Source of the DNA: Streptococcus mitis | GTDB taxonomy: Bacteria > Bacillota > Bacilli > Lactobacillales > Streptococcaceae | Assembly: GCF_001579045.1 (NCBI RefSeq) | Contig: NZ_KQ970262.1 | Span: 178,851 to 224,976, forward strand | Length of the DNA: 46,126 nucleotides | Direction of reading: 5' to 3' | Part shown: piece by piece, positions 36,174 through 45,698 of the stretch | Layout of the letters: every line of letters begins with the position of its first letter | Numbering within the stretch: the stretch's first letter is position 1 | Made by a program: the position numbers and the translations under genes | Notes under the pieces: generated by a model | What the model was told of the DNA's origin: nothing | The model's database searches: none | What the model saw: only the letters and a program-made list of their open reading frames with translations

Positions 36174-36692
36174 ATGAAAATTGCTCTCGGTTGTGATCAC
36201 ATTGTAACAGATGTGAAGATGAAGATTTCAAAACACCTAAAAGAACAAGGTCATGAAATCATTGATGTTGGTACTTATGATTTCGTCCGTACTCACTATC
36301 CTATTTATGGTCGCTTAATTGCAGAGGAGGTTATCAATGGACGGGCTGACTTTGGAGTCGCCCTTTGCGGTACAGGTGTTGGAATTGCTGTATCTGCTGA
36401 TAAAGTTCCTGGAACTCGAGTTGTACTTGTCGGAGATGTTGCGACTGCTCGTTCCGCTCGTGAAAACCTCAATGCTAATATTGTTGCTTTCGGTGGTGCA
36501 ATCCTAGGTATCAATTTCATTAACAACATTGTAGATGAATTTATCAATACCAAGTACAAACCAAGTCCTGAAAAAGAGGAATTGATTGCGAAAATTGATA
36601 AACTATCTGAAGTGAGCCCAGATGTAGCTGCCAATGATCATATCTTCGATGAAGAGAATGCCAAGTGGAATCGTGGAGAATATCACGATTAA
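36174..36692 (+). CDS. Second galactose-6-phosphate isomerase subunit LacB-like
   Basis: The 172-aa protein is a LacB-family member, with [16 protein letters not shown], the catalytic ALCGTGVGI and the RGEYHD end. It is clearly diverged from LacB at 38845-39360 but keeps the Cys that makes LacB the catalytic partner. AGGAGG precedes ATG, 11 bases after lacA2, so the two make one operon and presumably a LacAB heteromer. The substrate may be galactose-6-phosphate or another hexose/pentose phosphate such as allose-type; only biochemistry can tell. Confidence 0.9.
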   Translation: MKIALGCDHIVTDVKMKISKHLKEQGHEIIDVGTYDFVRTHYPIYGRLIAEEVINGRADFGVALCGTGVGIAVSADKVPGTRVVLVGDVATARSARENLNANIVAFGGAILGINFINNIVDEFINTKYKPSPEKEELIAKIDKLSEVSPDVAANDHIFDEENAKWNRGEYHD

Positions 36693-36710
36693 CTTGCATT
36701 ACTTCTTATA

Positions 36711-36817
36711 TATAGTGGCTTGAAATAAAATATGAACAAATTGGTTTGGAAAGCCAAATCAATTTCTAGCACTGCTTTAGAAATTGTAGTGTACTATTTT
36801 AACTTCAATTCACTATA
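36711..36817. repeat. RUP-like 107-bp MITE
   Basis: The ends are imperfect inverted repeats: tatagtggcttgaaataaaat and its near-complement ending cttcaattcactata, bounded by TA. The length is exactly 107, the RUP size. RUP are pneumococcal repeats thought to be moved by IS630-type transposase. It lies between convergent lacB2 and lacD. Confidence 0.7.
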
Positions 36818-36824
36818 TTTTATC

Positions 36825-36858
36825 TAACCTTGAGGATAACTAACTCAAGGTTATTTTT
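36825..36858 (+). terminator. Terminator of lacA2-lacB2
   Basis: A perfect 10-bp stem (taaccttgag / ctcaaggtta), a 9-nt loop and a T-run. The RUP-like element is inserted between the stop and this hairpin. Confidence 0.85.
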
Positions 36859-36865
36859 ACGTCAT

Positions 36866-36898
36866 CAAAAAGTCTAGAGATATTTCTATCCCTAGACT
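36866..36898 (-). terminator. Terminator of lacABCD
   Basis: On minus: agtctag ... ctagact, 14-nt loop, then TTTTTGATG; 25 bases after the lacD stop. Confidence 0.7.
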
Positions 36899-36922
36899 GA
36901 AGTTTTTTTCGCAATTTGAGTG

Positions 36923-37903
36923 CTACACGCGTTCTTTCCATGAAGTCGCTGTTGTTTGAAGAACTTTGTTGAGTTCGTCAATGTTTTCAAAACCAGTTGT
37001 GCGAAGCCATTCGCGAGCTGCTGTTTCACCATCTTTGATGTAAGCTTCAACTGATCCAGCCCAAGTTGCACGGCCACAAAGAACTCCGTTAAAGTTTGCA
37101 CCTGATTCATGAGCAAATACAAGAGTATCTTGGAAAAGTTTAGCTGATACACCAGCACTCAAGTAGATATATGGCAAGTTAGTTGCTTCATCTTGTGCTT
37201 TAAAGAAGGCTGCTGCTTCTTCACGTGTGTAAACTACTTCACCTTCAGCGAAGCCTTCAACATATTTAATGTTAACAGGAACTTCAACTTTCAAGACATC
37301 AATGTTAAAGCGTGGGTCTGAGAAGACTTTCATAGCACCAATAACTTTGTGTGGTTTTACTTTAGCGTATTCTACAGAACCTGCGTCAGCAATTTTTTCA
37401 TCGTAAGCAAGAATTTCAAGGAAGAATGGGATATCTTCAGCCACACACTCAGAACCGATACGTTCAATGTAAGCTTGTTTTTCTTGGTTAAGTTCGTCTG
37501 AGCTATCTACATCATAGTAAAGCAAGAATTTAACTGCATCTGCACCTTCTTCTTTAATACGTTTTGCAGACCAAACATCCAAGCAGTCTGGCAAGCGTTT
37601 TGTGCTTGTTGTGTCATAACCTGTTTTTTCATAAGCAAGGAGAAGACCAGCTTTTTCATCAAGAGCTTTAGTTGCTGGAAGTCCATACTCAGGGTCAAGA
37701 AGCATAGATGAAGCGTATTTAGTCAATTCATCTGCTACCAAAACTTTAAGTTCTTCCATTTGAGCTACAGTTGGTTCTTCTGTTTGGTGTTGAGCCATGA
37801 GGCGTTTCAAAGCACCACGTTGGTCAAATGCAAGAGCTGAGATGATTCCATTTTCATCAGAAAGTTTTTCTAAGCGTGCACGTTTTTGTTCTGTTAAAGC
37901 CAT
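36923..37903 (-). CDS. lacD: Tagatose 1,6-bisphosphate aldolase LacD
   Basis: LacD splits tagatose-1,6-bisphosphate into DHAP and glyceraldehyde-3-phosphate. The 326-aa class I aldolase has [19 protein letters not shown] near 20, the KFLLYYDV Schiff-base Lys region (K in DAVKFLLYY), [12 protein letters not shown] and [20 protein letters not shown] before ATG. It follows lacC by one base. It is the last gene of lacABCD. Confidence 0.97.
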   Translation of the reverse strand: MALTEQKRARLEKLSDENGIISALAFDQRGALKRLMAQHQTEEPTVAQMEELKVLVADELTKYASSMLLDPEYGLPATKALDEKAGLLLAYEKTGYDTTSTKRLPDCLDVWSAKRIKEEGADAVKFLLYYDVDSSDELNQEKQAYIERIGSECVAEDIPFFLEILAYDEKIADAGSVEYAKVKPHKVIGAMKVFSDPRFNIDVLKVEVPVNIKYVEGFAEGEVVYTREEAAAFFKAQDEATNLPYIYLSAGVSAKLFQDTLVFAHESGANFNGVLCGRATWAGSVEAYIKDGETAAREWLRTTGFENIDELNKVLQTTATSWKERV

Positions 37904-37904
37904 T

Positions 37905-38834
37905 TTATACCTCTTTTACTATTAATTGATCATATAGAGCTTGATAGTTGGCCATGTTGACATGACCCGTCATTTTTTCTTGAGCATTGAGCATGCCAAG
38001 AACGTTCGCTTTTTTAAGCAATTCTTCATCAGATTCGTGATGAAGAAGTCCAGATGAAATACCTGCTACGGTAGAATCTCCAGAACCAACCGGATTAACT
38101 ACTTGAATTTTTGGAATATCTACCTTATAGAATGTATTTCCATGTTTCGCGAAAGCACCGTTGGCACCAAGTGAAACGATAATCCATTCAATACCTGCAA
38201 ACAAAGGTTCTTGAAGGACTTCTTTTAATTCATCCAAATCCTCAGAAACTTCTCTTCCAAGAAGCTGAGACAATTCCTCATTATTTGGTTTGATGACTGT
38301 TGGTTTATGTGGTGATTCAAGAACCGCCTGAAGTGCTGCACCAGAGCAGTCCAAGACAACAGACTTGCCAGCTTGATTAGCAAGTTCTACCAAGCTCGCA
38401 TAGTAATCAACTGGAAGGCCAGCTGGCAGACTACCTGAGATAGCTACTACTTCAACTGAGTCCAAGAGTTTTTTGAAATGATCCAAAAAGCCTTGACCTT
38501 CTTGTTCAAGAACTTCAGGTCCTTTTTCAAGAACTTCTGTTTGGTTGTCACCGTGGAGAATAGCAATACAGTTCCGAGTTTCTCCCTGAATTGAGAAGAA
38601 ATCTTTTTTTACTTGATTATCGATATGCTCAACCAAAAACTCACCAAGTTTGCCACCCACTAAACCAGTAGCAAGAACAGAATCCCCAAATTCTGAAAGT
38701 ACTCGGGTAACATTGAGTCCCTTACCACCAGCCGTTTTGGTTACATCCACCACACGATTGACAGTATCAATCTTCAACTCATCCAAGGGATAGGAAATAT
38801 CAATGGATGGGTTCATTGTGACTGTTAAAATCAT
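37905..38834 (-). CDS. lacC: Tagatose-6-phosphate kinase LacC
   Basis: LacC phosphorylates tagatose-6-phosphate with ATP. The 309-aa PfkB-type kinase has [15 protein letters not shown] at the start, [30 protein letters not shown], and the catalytic-base motif [18 protein letters not shown] precedes ATG; it is between lacB and lacD. Confidence 0.96.
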   Translation of the reverse strand: MILTVTMNPSIDISYPLDELKIDTVNRVVDVTKTAGGKGLNVTRVLSEFGDSVLATGLVGGKLGEFLVEHIDNQVKKDFFSIQGETRNCIAILHGDNQTEVLEKGPEVLEQEGQGFLDHFKKLLDSVEVVAISGSLPAGLPVDYYASLVELANQAGKSVVLDCSGAALQAVLESPHKPTVIKPNNEELSQLLGREVSEDLDELKEVLQEPLFAGIEWIIVSLGANGAFAKHGNTFYKVDIPKIQVVNPVGSGDSTVAGISSGLLHHESDEELLKKANVLGMLNAQEKMTGHVNMANYQALYDQLIVKEV

Positions 38835-38844
38835 AGGTTACCTC

Positions 38845-39360
38845 TTAGTCGTGGTATTCTCCGCGATCCCATTTTTCAAGGAATTCCGTGAAGAAGTTTG
38901 CGTCAGCTTGATGTGCATTGTGACTTTCAACGTGTTCAATTTTCGCAATCAATTTCTTGTTTTCTTCAGATGGTTTGTATTCAGCATGGATGAAAGCTTC
39001 AATAATATCACACATGAGCAATTCACCAGTAATCTTACCACCAAAACCGATAACGTTGGCGTTCAATTGTTCTTTAGCATAAAGGGCTGTTGTCATATCA
39101 CGAACCAAGGCAGAACGAACACCAGGAACTTTATTTACAGCGTTGTTGATACCAACACCAGTACCACAGATACATACTCCAAGATCAGCTTGACCGCTAG
39201 TTACAGCTTCCCCTACTTTTTTACCAAAGATTGGGTAGTGAGTACGTGTATGGTCATATGTACCAAAGTCGATGACTTCATATCCTTTTGATTTCAAAAA
39301 TTCTGAAACCGCCATTTTTTCATCTGTTACGATGTGGTCACATCCAATTGCAATTCTCAT
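38845..39360 (-). CDS. lacB: Galactose-6-phosphate isomerase subunit LacB
   Basis: LacB is the catalytic partner of LacA. The 171-aa protein has [32 protein letters not shown] (active-site Cys), and ends [12 protein letters not shown] before ATG; 30 bases after lacA and 10 before lacC. Confidence 0.97.
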   Translation of the reverse strand: MRIAIGCDHIVTDEKMAVSEFLKSKGYEVIDFGTYDHTRTHYPIFGKKVGEAVTSGQADLGVCICGTGVGINNAVNKVPGVRSALVRDMTTALYAKEQLNANVIGFGGKITGELLMCDIIEAFIHAEYKPSEENKKLIAKIEHVESHNAHQADANFFTEFLEKWDRGEYHD

Positions 39361-39390
39361 TTTTAACTTACCTTTCTTACTGTAATCTAA

Positions 39391-39816
39391 TTAGCACATT
39401 TTGTTCAACATGTCGACCCGAATTTGGTGACGTCCACCATCGTATTTACCGTTAACAAATCCTTTAGCGATGTTTTTAGCCAATTCATCACCAACAAGTT
39501 GTGCACCCATAGTGATCATACGTGAGTTGTTGTGGCCACGAGTCATATAAGCTGAACGTTCGTCAGATACTTCTGCAGCAACCATTCCTTTGATTTTTGT
39601 TGCGACCATAAATGGACCAGCTCCATAGGCATCAATTACGATACCAAGGTTTTGTTCTTCTTTGTTTACTTCTGCAGCAACAGCGAGAGTCACATCAACA
39701 AAGTCTTGACCTTCAGCTGTAACATCCACAACGTGGAAATTTTCTTTTTCTAAGAAGTCTTTCACAACTTCTTTCAATCTCAAACCTGCAGCATCTGCAC
39801 CGATAACAATAGACAT
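39391..39816 (-). CDS. lacA: Galactose-6-phosphate isomerase subunit LacA
   Basis: The 141-aa LacA subunit has [27 protein letters not shown] and the [15 protein letters not shown] end; it acts with LacB. AAAAGGAG precedes ATG. First of lacABCD. The 5' leader has two small hairpins (39843-39858 and 39865-39889), and the promoter is at 39906-39934. Confidence 0.97.
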   Translation of the reverse strand: MSIVIGADAAGLRLKEVVKDFLEKENFHVVDVTAEGQDFVDVTLAVAAEVNKEEQNLGIVIDAYGAGPFMVATKIKGMVAAEVSDERSAYMTRGHNNSRMITMGAQLVGDELAKNIAKGFVNGKYDGGRHQIRVDMLNKMC

Positions 39817-39905
39817 ATTGTATACTCCTTTTTATTTTTTCTATGCTGGATTCCAGCAGTGTATTGGCTGTCTTTAAAAAACAGTCAATTAGTCCTCACA
39901 AACAT

Positions 39906-39934
39906 AATATACTACTATTGTTTGAAAAAGTCAA
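39906..39934 (-). promoter_or_regulatory. lacABCD promoter
   Basis: On minus: TTGACT (39929-39934), a 17-base spacer and TATATT (39906-39911). Upstream on plus is a T/G-rich stretch with tttgtgtttgtttttgtt (39938-39955), a LacR operator candidate. Confidence 0.8.
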
Positions 39935-39972
39935 CAGTTTGTGTTTGTTTTTGTTATTTATTTTTTACTTTT

Positions 39973-40869
39973 TTATAAAACTTCTATCTCAAACCCTATT
40001 TCTTCAACCTGATTGGCTTCTAAGAGACGAACATTCTTCTTATCTTCTAAATGATCTCCTTCTTCAAGGGATGTTGACAAGCCAGACCATGGTTCAAAGG
40101 CAATGAAAGGACCCTTATTCAAAGTTGACCAGATAATGAGGTTTGGAAACTCTGCAAAGTGCACTTTCAATCCCTTATCATGTTTACGAGAACGAAGGGC
40201 AATTGTTCGAGATTGCAATTCATCCAAAGTCACTGCATCTGTGCTGAAAAGATCATAACTAAGATCTAATTCCTTTTGCCCCTCTAGCCATGGACTTCTA
40301 TCTCGGAAATCCAACATACCTGTTTCTGGGAAAGGACGTGGAACAGAGCAAGTTTCTTCTTTCTCAAACTCTAAATAGTAATCTTCATAGACTTCATCAT
40401 CCAGCAGAGGACAATTAAATCCTGGATGGCCACCAATAAAGTAAGGCATGACCTTGCTAGTTTCTTTATTAAATATTTTGTATTGAGTCCGTACTGTCTT
40501 CCCAGTAAGGATATAAGTGATTTCTAAGCGGAAATGATAAGGATAGTTTTGATAGCTATTCTCATCATCTTCAATTGCAAAAGTTACACTCTTATCTGTC
40601 TGTTCAACTAATTCAAATTCTTTCTTGCGGACCAGACCATGACGAGGAATCTTTCCTTTTCTTTCTTGTCCCTTCTCATCTATATAGAGGGCTGTATCCT
40701 CTCTCAAAGAACCACAAATAGGAAAGAGAACAGGAGCTTGTCCACTCCAATAAGTGACATCCCCTTGCCACAAATACTCCAGTCCCTCAGTATCTTTTAT
40801 AGAAGAAAGAGCTCCACCAAAACTGTTAAATTGAACTCTTAATTGTTCTGATTTTAATTCAATTACCAT
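39973..40869 (-). CDS. lacX: LacX, aldose 1-epimerase-family protein
   Basis: LacX is an aldose-1-epimerase (galactose mutarotase-like) relative that accompanies streptococcal lac operons; its role is unproved. The 298-aa protein has FGGALSSIKD, LFPICGSLRED, the KIPRHGLVRKKEF segment, GGHPGFNCPL (conserved His) and IAFEPWSGLSTS. The start is taken at ATG 40869, with GGAG seven bases upstream; a TTG at 40881 overlaps this site. No strong promoter is seen. It lies between the galactitol-type PTS and lacABCD. Confidence 0.9.
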   Translation of the reverse strand: MVIELKSEQLRVQFNSFGGALSSIKDTEGLEYLWQGDVTYWSGQAPVLFPICGSLREDTALYIDEKGQERKGKIPRHGLVRKKEFELVEQTDKSVTFAIEDDENSYQNYPYHFRLEITYILTGKTVRTQYKIFNKETSKVMPYFIGGHPGFNCPLLDDEVYEDYYLEFEKEETCSVPRPFPETGMLDFRDRSPWLEGQKELDLSYDLFSTDAVTLDELQSRTIALRSRKHDKGLKVHFAEFPNLIIWSTLNKGPFIAFEPWSGLSTSLEEGDHLEDKKNVRLLEANQVEEIGFEIEVL

Positions 40870-40896
40870 TATTTTCTCCAATTTCTTGATAGTTTA

Positions 40897-40940
40897 TAAA
40901 AAACTAGGCTGCCACTCCTAATGGTATGACAACCTAGTTT
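40897..40940 (-). terminator. Terminator of the galactitol-type PTS operon
   Basis: On minus: AAACTAGGTTG and CAGCCTAGTTT pair at 10 of 11 positions, followed by TTTTTTA. The loop is long. It stands directly before lacX. Confidence 0.75.
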
Positions 40941-40948
40941 CAACAATT

Positions 40949-41054
40949 TACACTCTGCGAAAATCCAATTCAAACTTCGTCAGCGTCACCTTGCCGTACT
41001 TTAGTACAGCCTGCGGCTAGCTTCCTAGTTTGCTCTTTGATTTTCATTGAGCTT
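40949..41054 (-). repeat. BOX element, A-C type, reverse orientation
   Basis: It reads boxC (cactctgcgaaaatcc ... gtcagcgtcaccttgccgta) then boxA (ctgcggctagcttcctagtt ... gattttcattgag). Its length, 106, is that of a BOX without boxB. It lies between the EIIC stop and the terminator, so it is transcribed as a 3' UTR. Confidence 0.9.
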
Positions 41055-41072
41055 ACATTTTATAGGAGCGCA

Positions 41073-42548
41073 TTATTTTGCTTTTGCTGCGTACTCTTCG
41101 TTACGTTTGATCATTTGTTTTCTGTACCAAGCAAAGATACCGATATAGAATACAAGGAAGACTACAGCACCAAGGATTGCTTTGATATCACCTGTTGTAG
41201 TGTTACCAATTGTCCAACCAAGAAGTTTTTCGATTGGTCCTTCAAGAGTTGAGTGAGTGATCAATTGAGTTTCGCTCACACCTGCTGGAAAGGCACCTAC
41301 ACCTTTAGCAAGTTCTGTTGCAAATGGTGCGATAAGTGTACCTGAAAGAAGGAAGAGTGGCAACAAGAGTGTTCCGAAGATAATCATACGGAGCAATTTA
41401 CCACGAGTTACAACCAAGAGAGCTGGAGTAACACCCATAGCGATGATACCTGCAAGTGGCAAGATACCATTTCCGACTTTTGAAAGAAGTACTGCTTCAA
41501 CCAACATGATTGGTGCAAGTACGTTGGCACAAGCCCAAATTTCAGCACGACCAGCGATGAATGGCCAGTCAAGACCGATGTTGAATTTACGTCCTTGAAG
41601 ACGTTTAGTAGCAACGTTTGTAATACCTTGTGATAGTGGTTCTACGGCTGCGATGAACCATGAACCAATAAGTGAGAAGAGTTCCAAAGATACACCGGCA
41701 GTCAAACCAAGAGACAACCATCCTCTGATAACAAGACGCCATTTATCTGCATCTTCAACTCCTGCAATTGGATGTGGAGTTCCCATAATACCGATAACGA
41801 TACCAAGGATGAAACCGATAAAGAATTTAGAACCCCAGAAACCGATTTTTTTGTTCAATTTAGCAGCGTCAAAGTCATATTTATCAAGACCTGGGAAGAA
41901 TTTTTCAAAAATCTTATCCAAAACCATGATAACTGGGTTCATCATGTAGTTCATGTGAGTTGATGTCATTGGTGATGAACTTGGTGCGTTAAGAAGGTCG
42001 TCAAATGTAGGTTTCATCAAGTCAGAGTTGATAATTTTCAACACACCGACAAGGACGATAGCTGCTGTAGCAATCAAGAGTGAAACCCCTTGGCTCACAC
42101 CATTGTTATCAGCATACCATTTAATCAAAAGACCTGTGATAGACAAGTGCCAGATATCGAAGATATCGACATCAAGTGTATCGGTTTTCTTCATAGCAAG
42201 CATCACTACGTTGACAATCAACATGATGAGCAAGAAGTATAGTGTCCAAGCAGATCCCCAAGTGATTGTAGCAAGTGGTGCCCAACCAACGTCAGTGATA
42301 CTTAATTGGATACCTGTGTTTTCAACGAATTTTGCAAGTGATGCTGAGAAAGCACCATTGAGCATACCGATGATAGCTCCGATACCAGTAAGAGCGATGG
42401 CAAGTTTGATACCACCTTCAAGCGCTTTGGAGAATTTCACTCCAAAAAGTAAAGCCAATACTGTCAAAATGATTAACATGATGACAGGTCCACCCATATC
42501 TAAGACGGGCGTGAAAACCTTTTTGATTAGGTCAAAGATTGCATCCAT
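41073..42548 (-). CDS. Galactitol-type PTS EIIC membrane component
   Basis: The 491-aa EIIC of the galactitol (Gat) family has many membrane helices: PVIMLIILTVLALLFGVKFS, AIALTGIGAIIGMLNG, and GKLLRMIIFGTLLLPLFLLSG near the end. GAGG precedes ATG. With EIIB and EIIA upstream it is a full permease. Such systems in streptococci take up galactitol or galactose-like sugars; here next to lacX and the tagatose-6-phosphate genes the substrate probably enters as galactose(-itol)-phosphate. LacABCD would take the product. Confidence 0.9.
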   Translation of the reverse strand: MDAIFDLIKKVFTPVLDMGGPVIMLIILTVLALLFGVKFSKALEGGIKLAIALTGIGAIIGMLNGAFSASLAKFVENTGIQLSITDVGWAPLATITWGSAWTLYFLLIMLIVNVVMLAMKKTDTLDVDIFDIWHLSITGLLIKWYADNNGVSQGVSLLIATAAIVLVGVLKIINSDLMKPTFDDLLNAPSSSPMTSTHMNYMMNPVIMVLDKIFEKFFPGLDKYDFDAAKLNKKIGFWGSKFFIGFILGIVIGIMGTPHPIAGVEDADKWRLVIRGWLSLGLTAGVSLELFSLIGSWFIAAVEPLSQGITNVATKRLQGRKFNIGLDWPFIAGRAEIWACANVLAPIMLVEAVLLSKVGNGILPLAGIIAMGVTPALLVVTRGKLLRMIIFGTLLLPLFLLSGTLIAPFATELAKGVGAFPAGVSETQLITHSTLEGPIEKLLGWTIGNTTTGDIKAILGAVVFLVFYIGIFAWYRKQMIKRNEEYAAKAK

Positions 42549-42595
42549 AACAGTTCCTCCCTTTTTTATGTTATATGAATGTTAACAAATTAAAA

Positions 42596-42901
42596 TTAGC
42601 TTAACCCGTGTTCTTTAATGGCTGCTTCAATGTTATCATATACTGGAGCACTCATAGCTGGGATACGGAATAAGATTGGTCCAGCTTCGATAACTGGAAT
42701 ACCTGGGTCAAAACCAAGGTCTGTCGCAGCAATTGGTGTGAAGATGTCATAACCTTTGATAAGGTCTTCGTTAACGTCTTTGACCATGACTGCATCACAG
42801 TGCACATCGTAACCACGGTTTGAAAGTTCTTCTTCAAGAGCACTTTTAATTTGGTGGCTTGAGTTAACACCTGCACCGCAGGCAGCAAGAATTTTAATCA
42901 T
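42596..42901 (-). CDS. Galactitol-type PTS EIIB component
   Basis: The 101-aa EIIB has MIKILAACGAGVNSSHQIK, with the phosphocysteine C8. The start is ATG 42901, with GGAGGAG upstream; the earlier in-frame start lacks a site. It lies 38 bases after EIIA and 47 before EIIC. Phosphate passes EIIA to EIIB to sugar. Confidence 0.93.
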   Translation of the reverse strand: MIKILAACGAGVNSSHQIKSALEEELSNRGYDVHCDAVMVKDVNEDLIKGYDIFTPIAATDLGFDPGIPVIEAGPILFRIPAMSAPVYDNIEAAIKEHGLS

Positions 42902-42939
42902 ATGGATCTCCTCCGATTTAATATTTTTAATAGACAAGA

Positions 42940-43416
42940 TTAAGCGGTTGCTTCAGCAATGTAAGCATAGAGGGCTTCTGGTTCAGAAATTTTTGATAGG
43001 TCTTCAAGATGACCATTTCCTGTGAAGAAGTCCATCAACTGAGCAAGAATGTTCGTTTGACTTGAACTAGAGTTATTGATGATAAAGAAGAGCAAGGATA
43101 CTTCTACTTCCTTATCCGGCGCAATCATATTGTGGAAAGTCACCGGTTTCTCTAATCGAACCACTACAACTTTCTCCGCTAAATTATGAACAATATCTGT
43201 GTGAGGAATAGCCACATTCGGCAAATCCTTACCCAAAAATTCCATATCCAAGCCAGTTGGAAATGACTTTTCACGCGTGATCAAGGCTTCACGATAGGTT
43301 GGAGTCACGATTTCTCGTTCTTCCAATAAAGTTGCAACCTGATCAAAGAGATGTTCTTGATTATCCGCTTCTAAGCAAAACACAAGGTTTTTGTCAAAGA
43401 AATGATCTAATCCCAT
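42940..43416 (-). CDS. Fructose/mannitol-type (Gat) PTS EIIA component
   Basis: The 158-aa EIIA has the domain of the PTS_EIIA_2 type: PTYREALITREKSFPTGL near 43 and the phospho-His in LPNVAIPHTDI. The start is ATG 43416, with AGAAGG upstream. It is first in the EIIA-EIIB-EIIC operon, with a strong promoter and cre. Confidence 0.92.
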   Translation of the reverse strand: MGLDHFFDKNLVFCLEADNQEHLFDQVATLLEEREIVTPTYREALITREKSFPTGLDMEFLGKDLPNVAIPHTDIVHNLAEKVVVVRLEKPVTFHNMIAPDKEVEVSLLFFIINNSSSSQTNILAQLMDFFTGNGHLEDLSKISEPEALYAYIAEATA

Positions 43417-43452
43417 AAGGTTTTCCCTTCTTTCCATTAACTTTATGCCATA

Positions 43453-43481
43453 AGTATAACACTATATGAAATCGTTGTCAA
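43453..43481 (-). promoter_or_regulatory. Promoter of the galactitol-type PTS operon
   Basis: On minus: TTGACA (43476-43481), a 17-base spacer and TATACT (43453-43458), 37 bases before ATG 43416. Confidence 0.88.
43466..43480 (+). promoter_or_regulatory. cre (CcpA) site in the galactitol-type PTS promoter
   Basis: ATGAAATCGTTGTCA on plus fits WTGNAANCGNWNNCW at all fixed positions. It covers part of the spacer and -35, so CcpA would block RNA polymerase. Confidence 0.8.
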
Positions 43482-43590
43482 TAGTTTTTTGTTGATTTTT
43501 GTCTCTTTTTTTATATTTTTGTTGTGTTTATAGTTTGTTATATAAAAATAAACACACAAACAAATACTCCAAGCATTTTTTCTGTTCTAA

Positions 43591-43785
43591 TACTCAATGA
43601 AAATCAAAGAGCAAACTAGGAAGCTAGCCTCAGGTTGCTCAAAACACAGTTTTGAGGTTGTAGATGAAACTGACGAAGTCAACTCAAAACATGGTTTTAA
43701 GGTTGTAGATGAAACTGACGAAGTCAGTGATCATATCTACGGTAAGGTGACGCTGACGTGATTTGAAGAGAGTTTCGAAGAGTAT
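43591..43785 (+). repeat. BOX element, A-B-B-C type
   Basis: boxA spans 43591-43649, two 45-bp boxB units 43650-43694 and 43695-43739, and boxC 43740-43785. The boxB units share ggttgtagatgaaactgacg. Termini tactcaatg and cgaagagta are the BOX ends. It lies between the PTS promoter and the lepA terminator. Confidence 0.93.
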
Positions 43786-43791
43786 AAAAAC

Positions 43792-43821
43792 TAAAAAAGC
43801 AGACCATTTAAGCCTGCTTTA
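43792..43821 (-). terminator. Terminator of lepA
   Basis: On minus: aaagcagg ... ctgctttttt, a 7-bp stem plus T-run, 54 bases after the lepA stop. Confidence 0.75.
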
Positions 43822-43874
43822 CTATTGATTCTTATATAAATTTCCTATGAACAAGGAAAAGCAATTATGACAAC

Positions 43875-45698
43875 TTATTCTTCATCCATACTCAAGACGC
43901 TGAGGAAGGCTTCTTGTGGGACTTCTACTGATCCGATGGCTTTCATGCGTTTCTTACCAGCTTTTTGTTTTTCAAGGAGTTTGCGTTTACGAGAAACGTC
44001 ACCACCATAACATTTAGCAAGTACGTTCTTACGAAGGGCCTTAATATCAGTACGAGCGACAATCTTGTGTCCAATAGCTGCTTGAATAGGAACCTCAAAT
44101 TGTTGACGAGGAATGATTTTCTTGAGCTTGTCAACGATGAGTTTTCCGCGTTCATAAGCAAAGTCCTTGTGAACGATGAAGCTGAGGGCATCCACCTTGT
44201 CTCCATTGAGAAGGATGTCCATTTTGACCAGCTTAGATGGGCGATATTCTGACAATTCGTAGTCAAAACTTGCATAACCACGTGTCGAAGACTTGAGTTT
44301 ATCAAAGAAGTCGAAGACGATTTCAGCAAGTGGAATTTGATAGATGACATTAACACGATTATCATCAATATAGTCCATAGTCACAAAGTCCCCACGCTTG
44401 CGCTGAGCTAGCTCCATTACTGCTCCTACGAACTCCTGTGGTACCATGATTTGCGCCTTAACATAAGGTTCCTCAATGGTCGCAATCTTAGTTGGGTCTG
44501 GAAACTCAGATGGGTTAGACACATCCATAGACTCACCGTCGGTCAAATTAACTTTGTAAATAACAGACGGAGCTGTCATGATGAGGTCAATATTGAACTC
44601 ACGTTCCAAACGTTCTTGGATAACATCCATATGAAGAAGTCCAAGGAAACCACAACGGAAACCAAATCCAAGTGCCTGCGATGTTTCTGGTTCAAATTGG
44701 AGACTAGCATCATTCAGTTGCAATTTTTCAAGAGCTTCACGTAGGTCATTGTACTTGTTTGACTCAATTGGATAGAGACCCGCAAAGACCATAGGATTCA
44801 TCTGCTTGTAGCCATGTAATGGCTCTGCCGCAGGATTGGTTGCCAAGGTAACGGTATCACCCACACGAGTGTCCTGAACCGTCTTGATAGAAGCCGCAAT
44901 GTAACCAACGTCACCAGTCGCAAGAAAATCACGACCAACTGCTTTCGGCGTAAAAATACCGACTTCGGTCACATCAAAAGTCTTGCCATTGCTCATGAGC
45001 TGAATCTTATCACCAGGTTTGACCACCCCATCCATGACACGCACCTGGAGAATAACTCCACGGTAGGCATCGTAAACAGAGTCGAAAATCAAGGCCTTAA
45101 GTGGCGCCGTCACATCACCCGTTGGTGCTGGTACTTTTTCTACAATTTGCTCGAGGATTTCTTCGATACCAATACCAGCTTTAGCTGATGCTAAGACTGC
45201 TTCACTGGCATCCAAACCAATGACATCTTCAATCTCTGTACGCACGCGCTCAGGATCTGCAGCTGGTAGGTCAATTTTGTTAATGACTGGCATGATTTCC
45301 AAATCATTGTCCAAGGCTAGATAAACATTGGCAAGGGTTTGAGCCTCAATCCCTTGGGCAGCATCGACCACCAAAATAGCACCCTCACAGGCAGCGAGTG
45401 AACGTGAAACTTCATAGGTAAAGTCAACGTGCCCTGGTGTGTCAATCAAGTGGAAAATATAAGTTTCCCCATCTTTTGCAGTGTAATTCAGCTCAATGGC
45501 ATTCAACTTAATGGTAATCCCACGTTCCCGTTCTAAATCCATACTATCCAAAAGCTGGGCCTGCATTTCACGACTGGATACTGTCTCTGTCTTCTCCAAA
45601 ATGCGGTCTGCCAGAGTCGATTTTCCATGGTCAATATGGGCGATAATAGAGAAGTTACGAATCTTCTCCTGTCGTTTTTTCAATTCTTCTAAGTTCAT
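43875..45698 (-). CDS. lepA: Elongation factor 4 (LepA), ribosomal GTPase
   Basis: LepA back-translocates or remodels ribosomes stalled under stress. The 607-aa protein has the GTPase G1 [10 protein letters not shown]3 DTPGHVDF and G4 NKIDLP, followed by EF-G-like domains and the LepA-specific C-terminus ([29 protein letters not shown]). I chose ATG 45698, with AAAGGAAG upstream, which matches [20 protein letters not shown] of the family; an in-frame start at 45761 would add 21 unlikely residues. Monocistronic, with a terminator; the phosphatase gene precedes it. Confidence 0.97.
   Translation of the reverse strand: MNLEELKKRQEKIRNFSIIAHIDHGKSTLADRILEKTETVSSREMQAQLLDSMDLERERGITIKLNAIELNYTAKDGETYIFHLIDTPGHVDFTYEVSRSLAACEGAILVVDAAQGIEAQTLANVYLALDNDLEIMPVINKIDLPAADPERVRTEIEDVIGLDASEAVLASAKAGIGIEEILEQIVEKVPAPTGDVTAPLKALIFDSVYDAYRGVILQVRVMDGVVKPGDKIQLMSNGKTFDVTEVGIFTPKAVGRDFLATGDVGYIAASIKTVQDTRVGDTVTLATNPAAEPLHGYKQMNPMVFAGLYPIESNKYNDLREALEKLQLNDASLQFEPETSQALGFGFRCGFLGLLHMDVIQERLEREFNIDLIMTAPSVIYKVNLTDGESMDVSNPSEFPDPTKIATIEEPYVKAQIMVPQEFVGAVMELAQRKRGDFVTMDYIDDNRVNVIYQIPLAEIVFDFFDKLKSSTRGYASFDYELSEYRPSKLVKMDILLNGDKVDALSFIVHKDFAYERGKLIVDKLKKIIPRQQFEVPIQAAIGHKIVARTDIKALRKNVLAKCYGGDVSRKRKLLEKQKAGKKRMKAIGSVEVPQEAFLSVLSMDEE

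Noticed and set aside
42028-42585. Plus-strand ORF of 185 codons
   Set aside because: Antisense to the EIIC gene, with Ser/Thr/Ile-rich shadow composition and no ribosome site.
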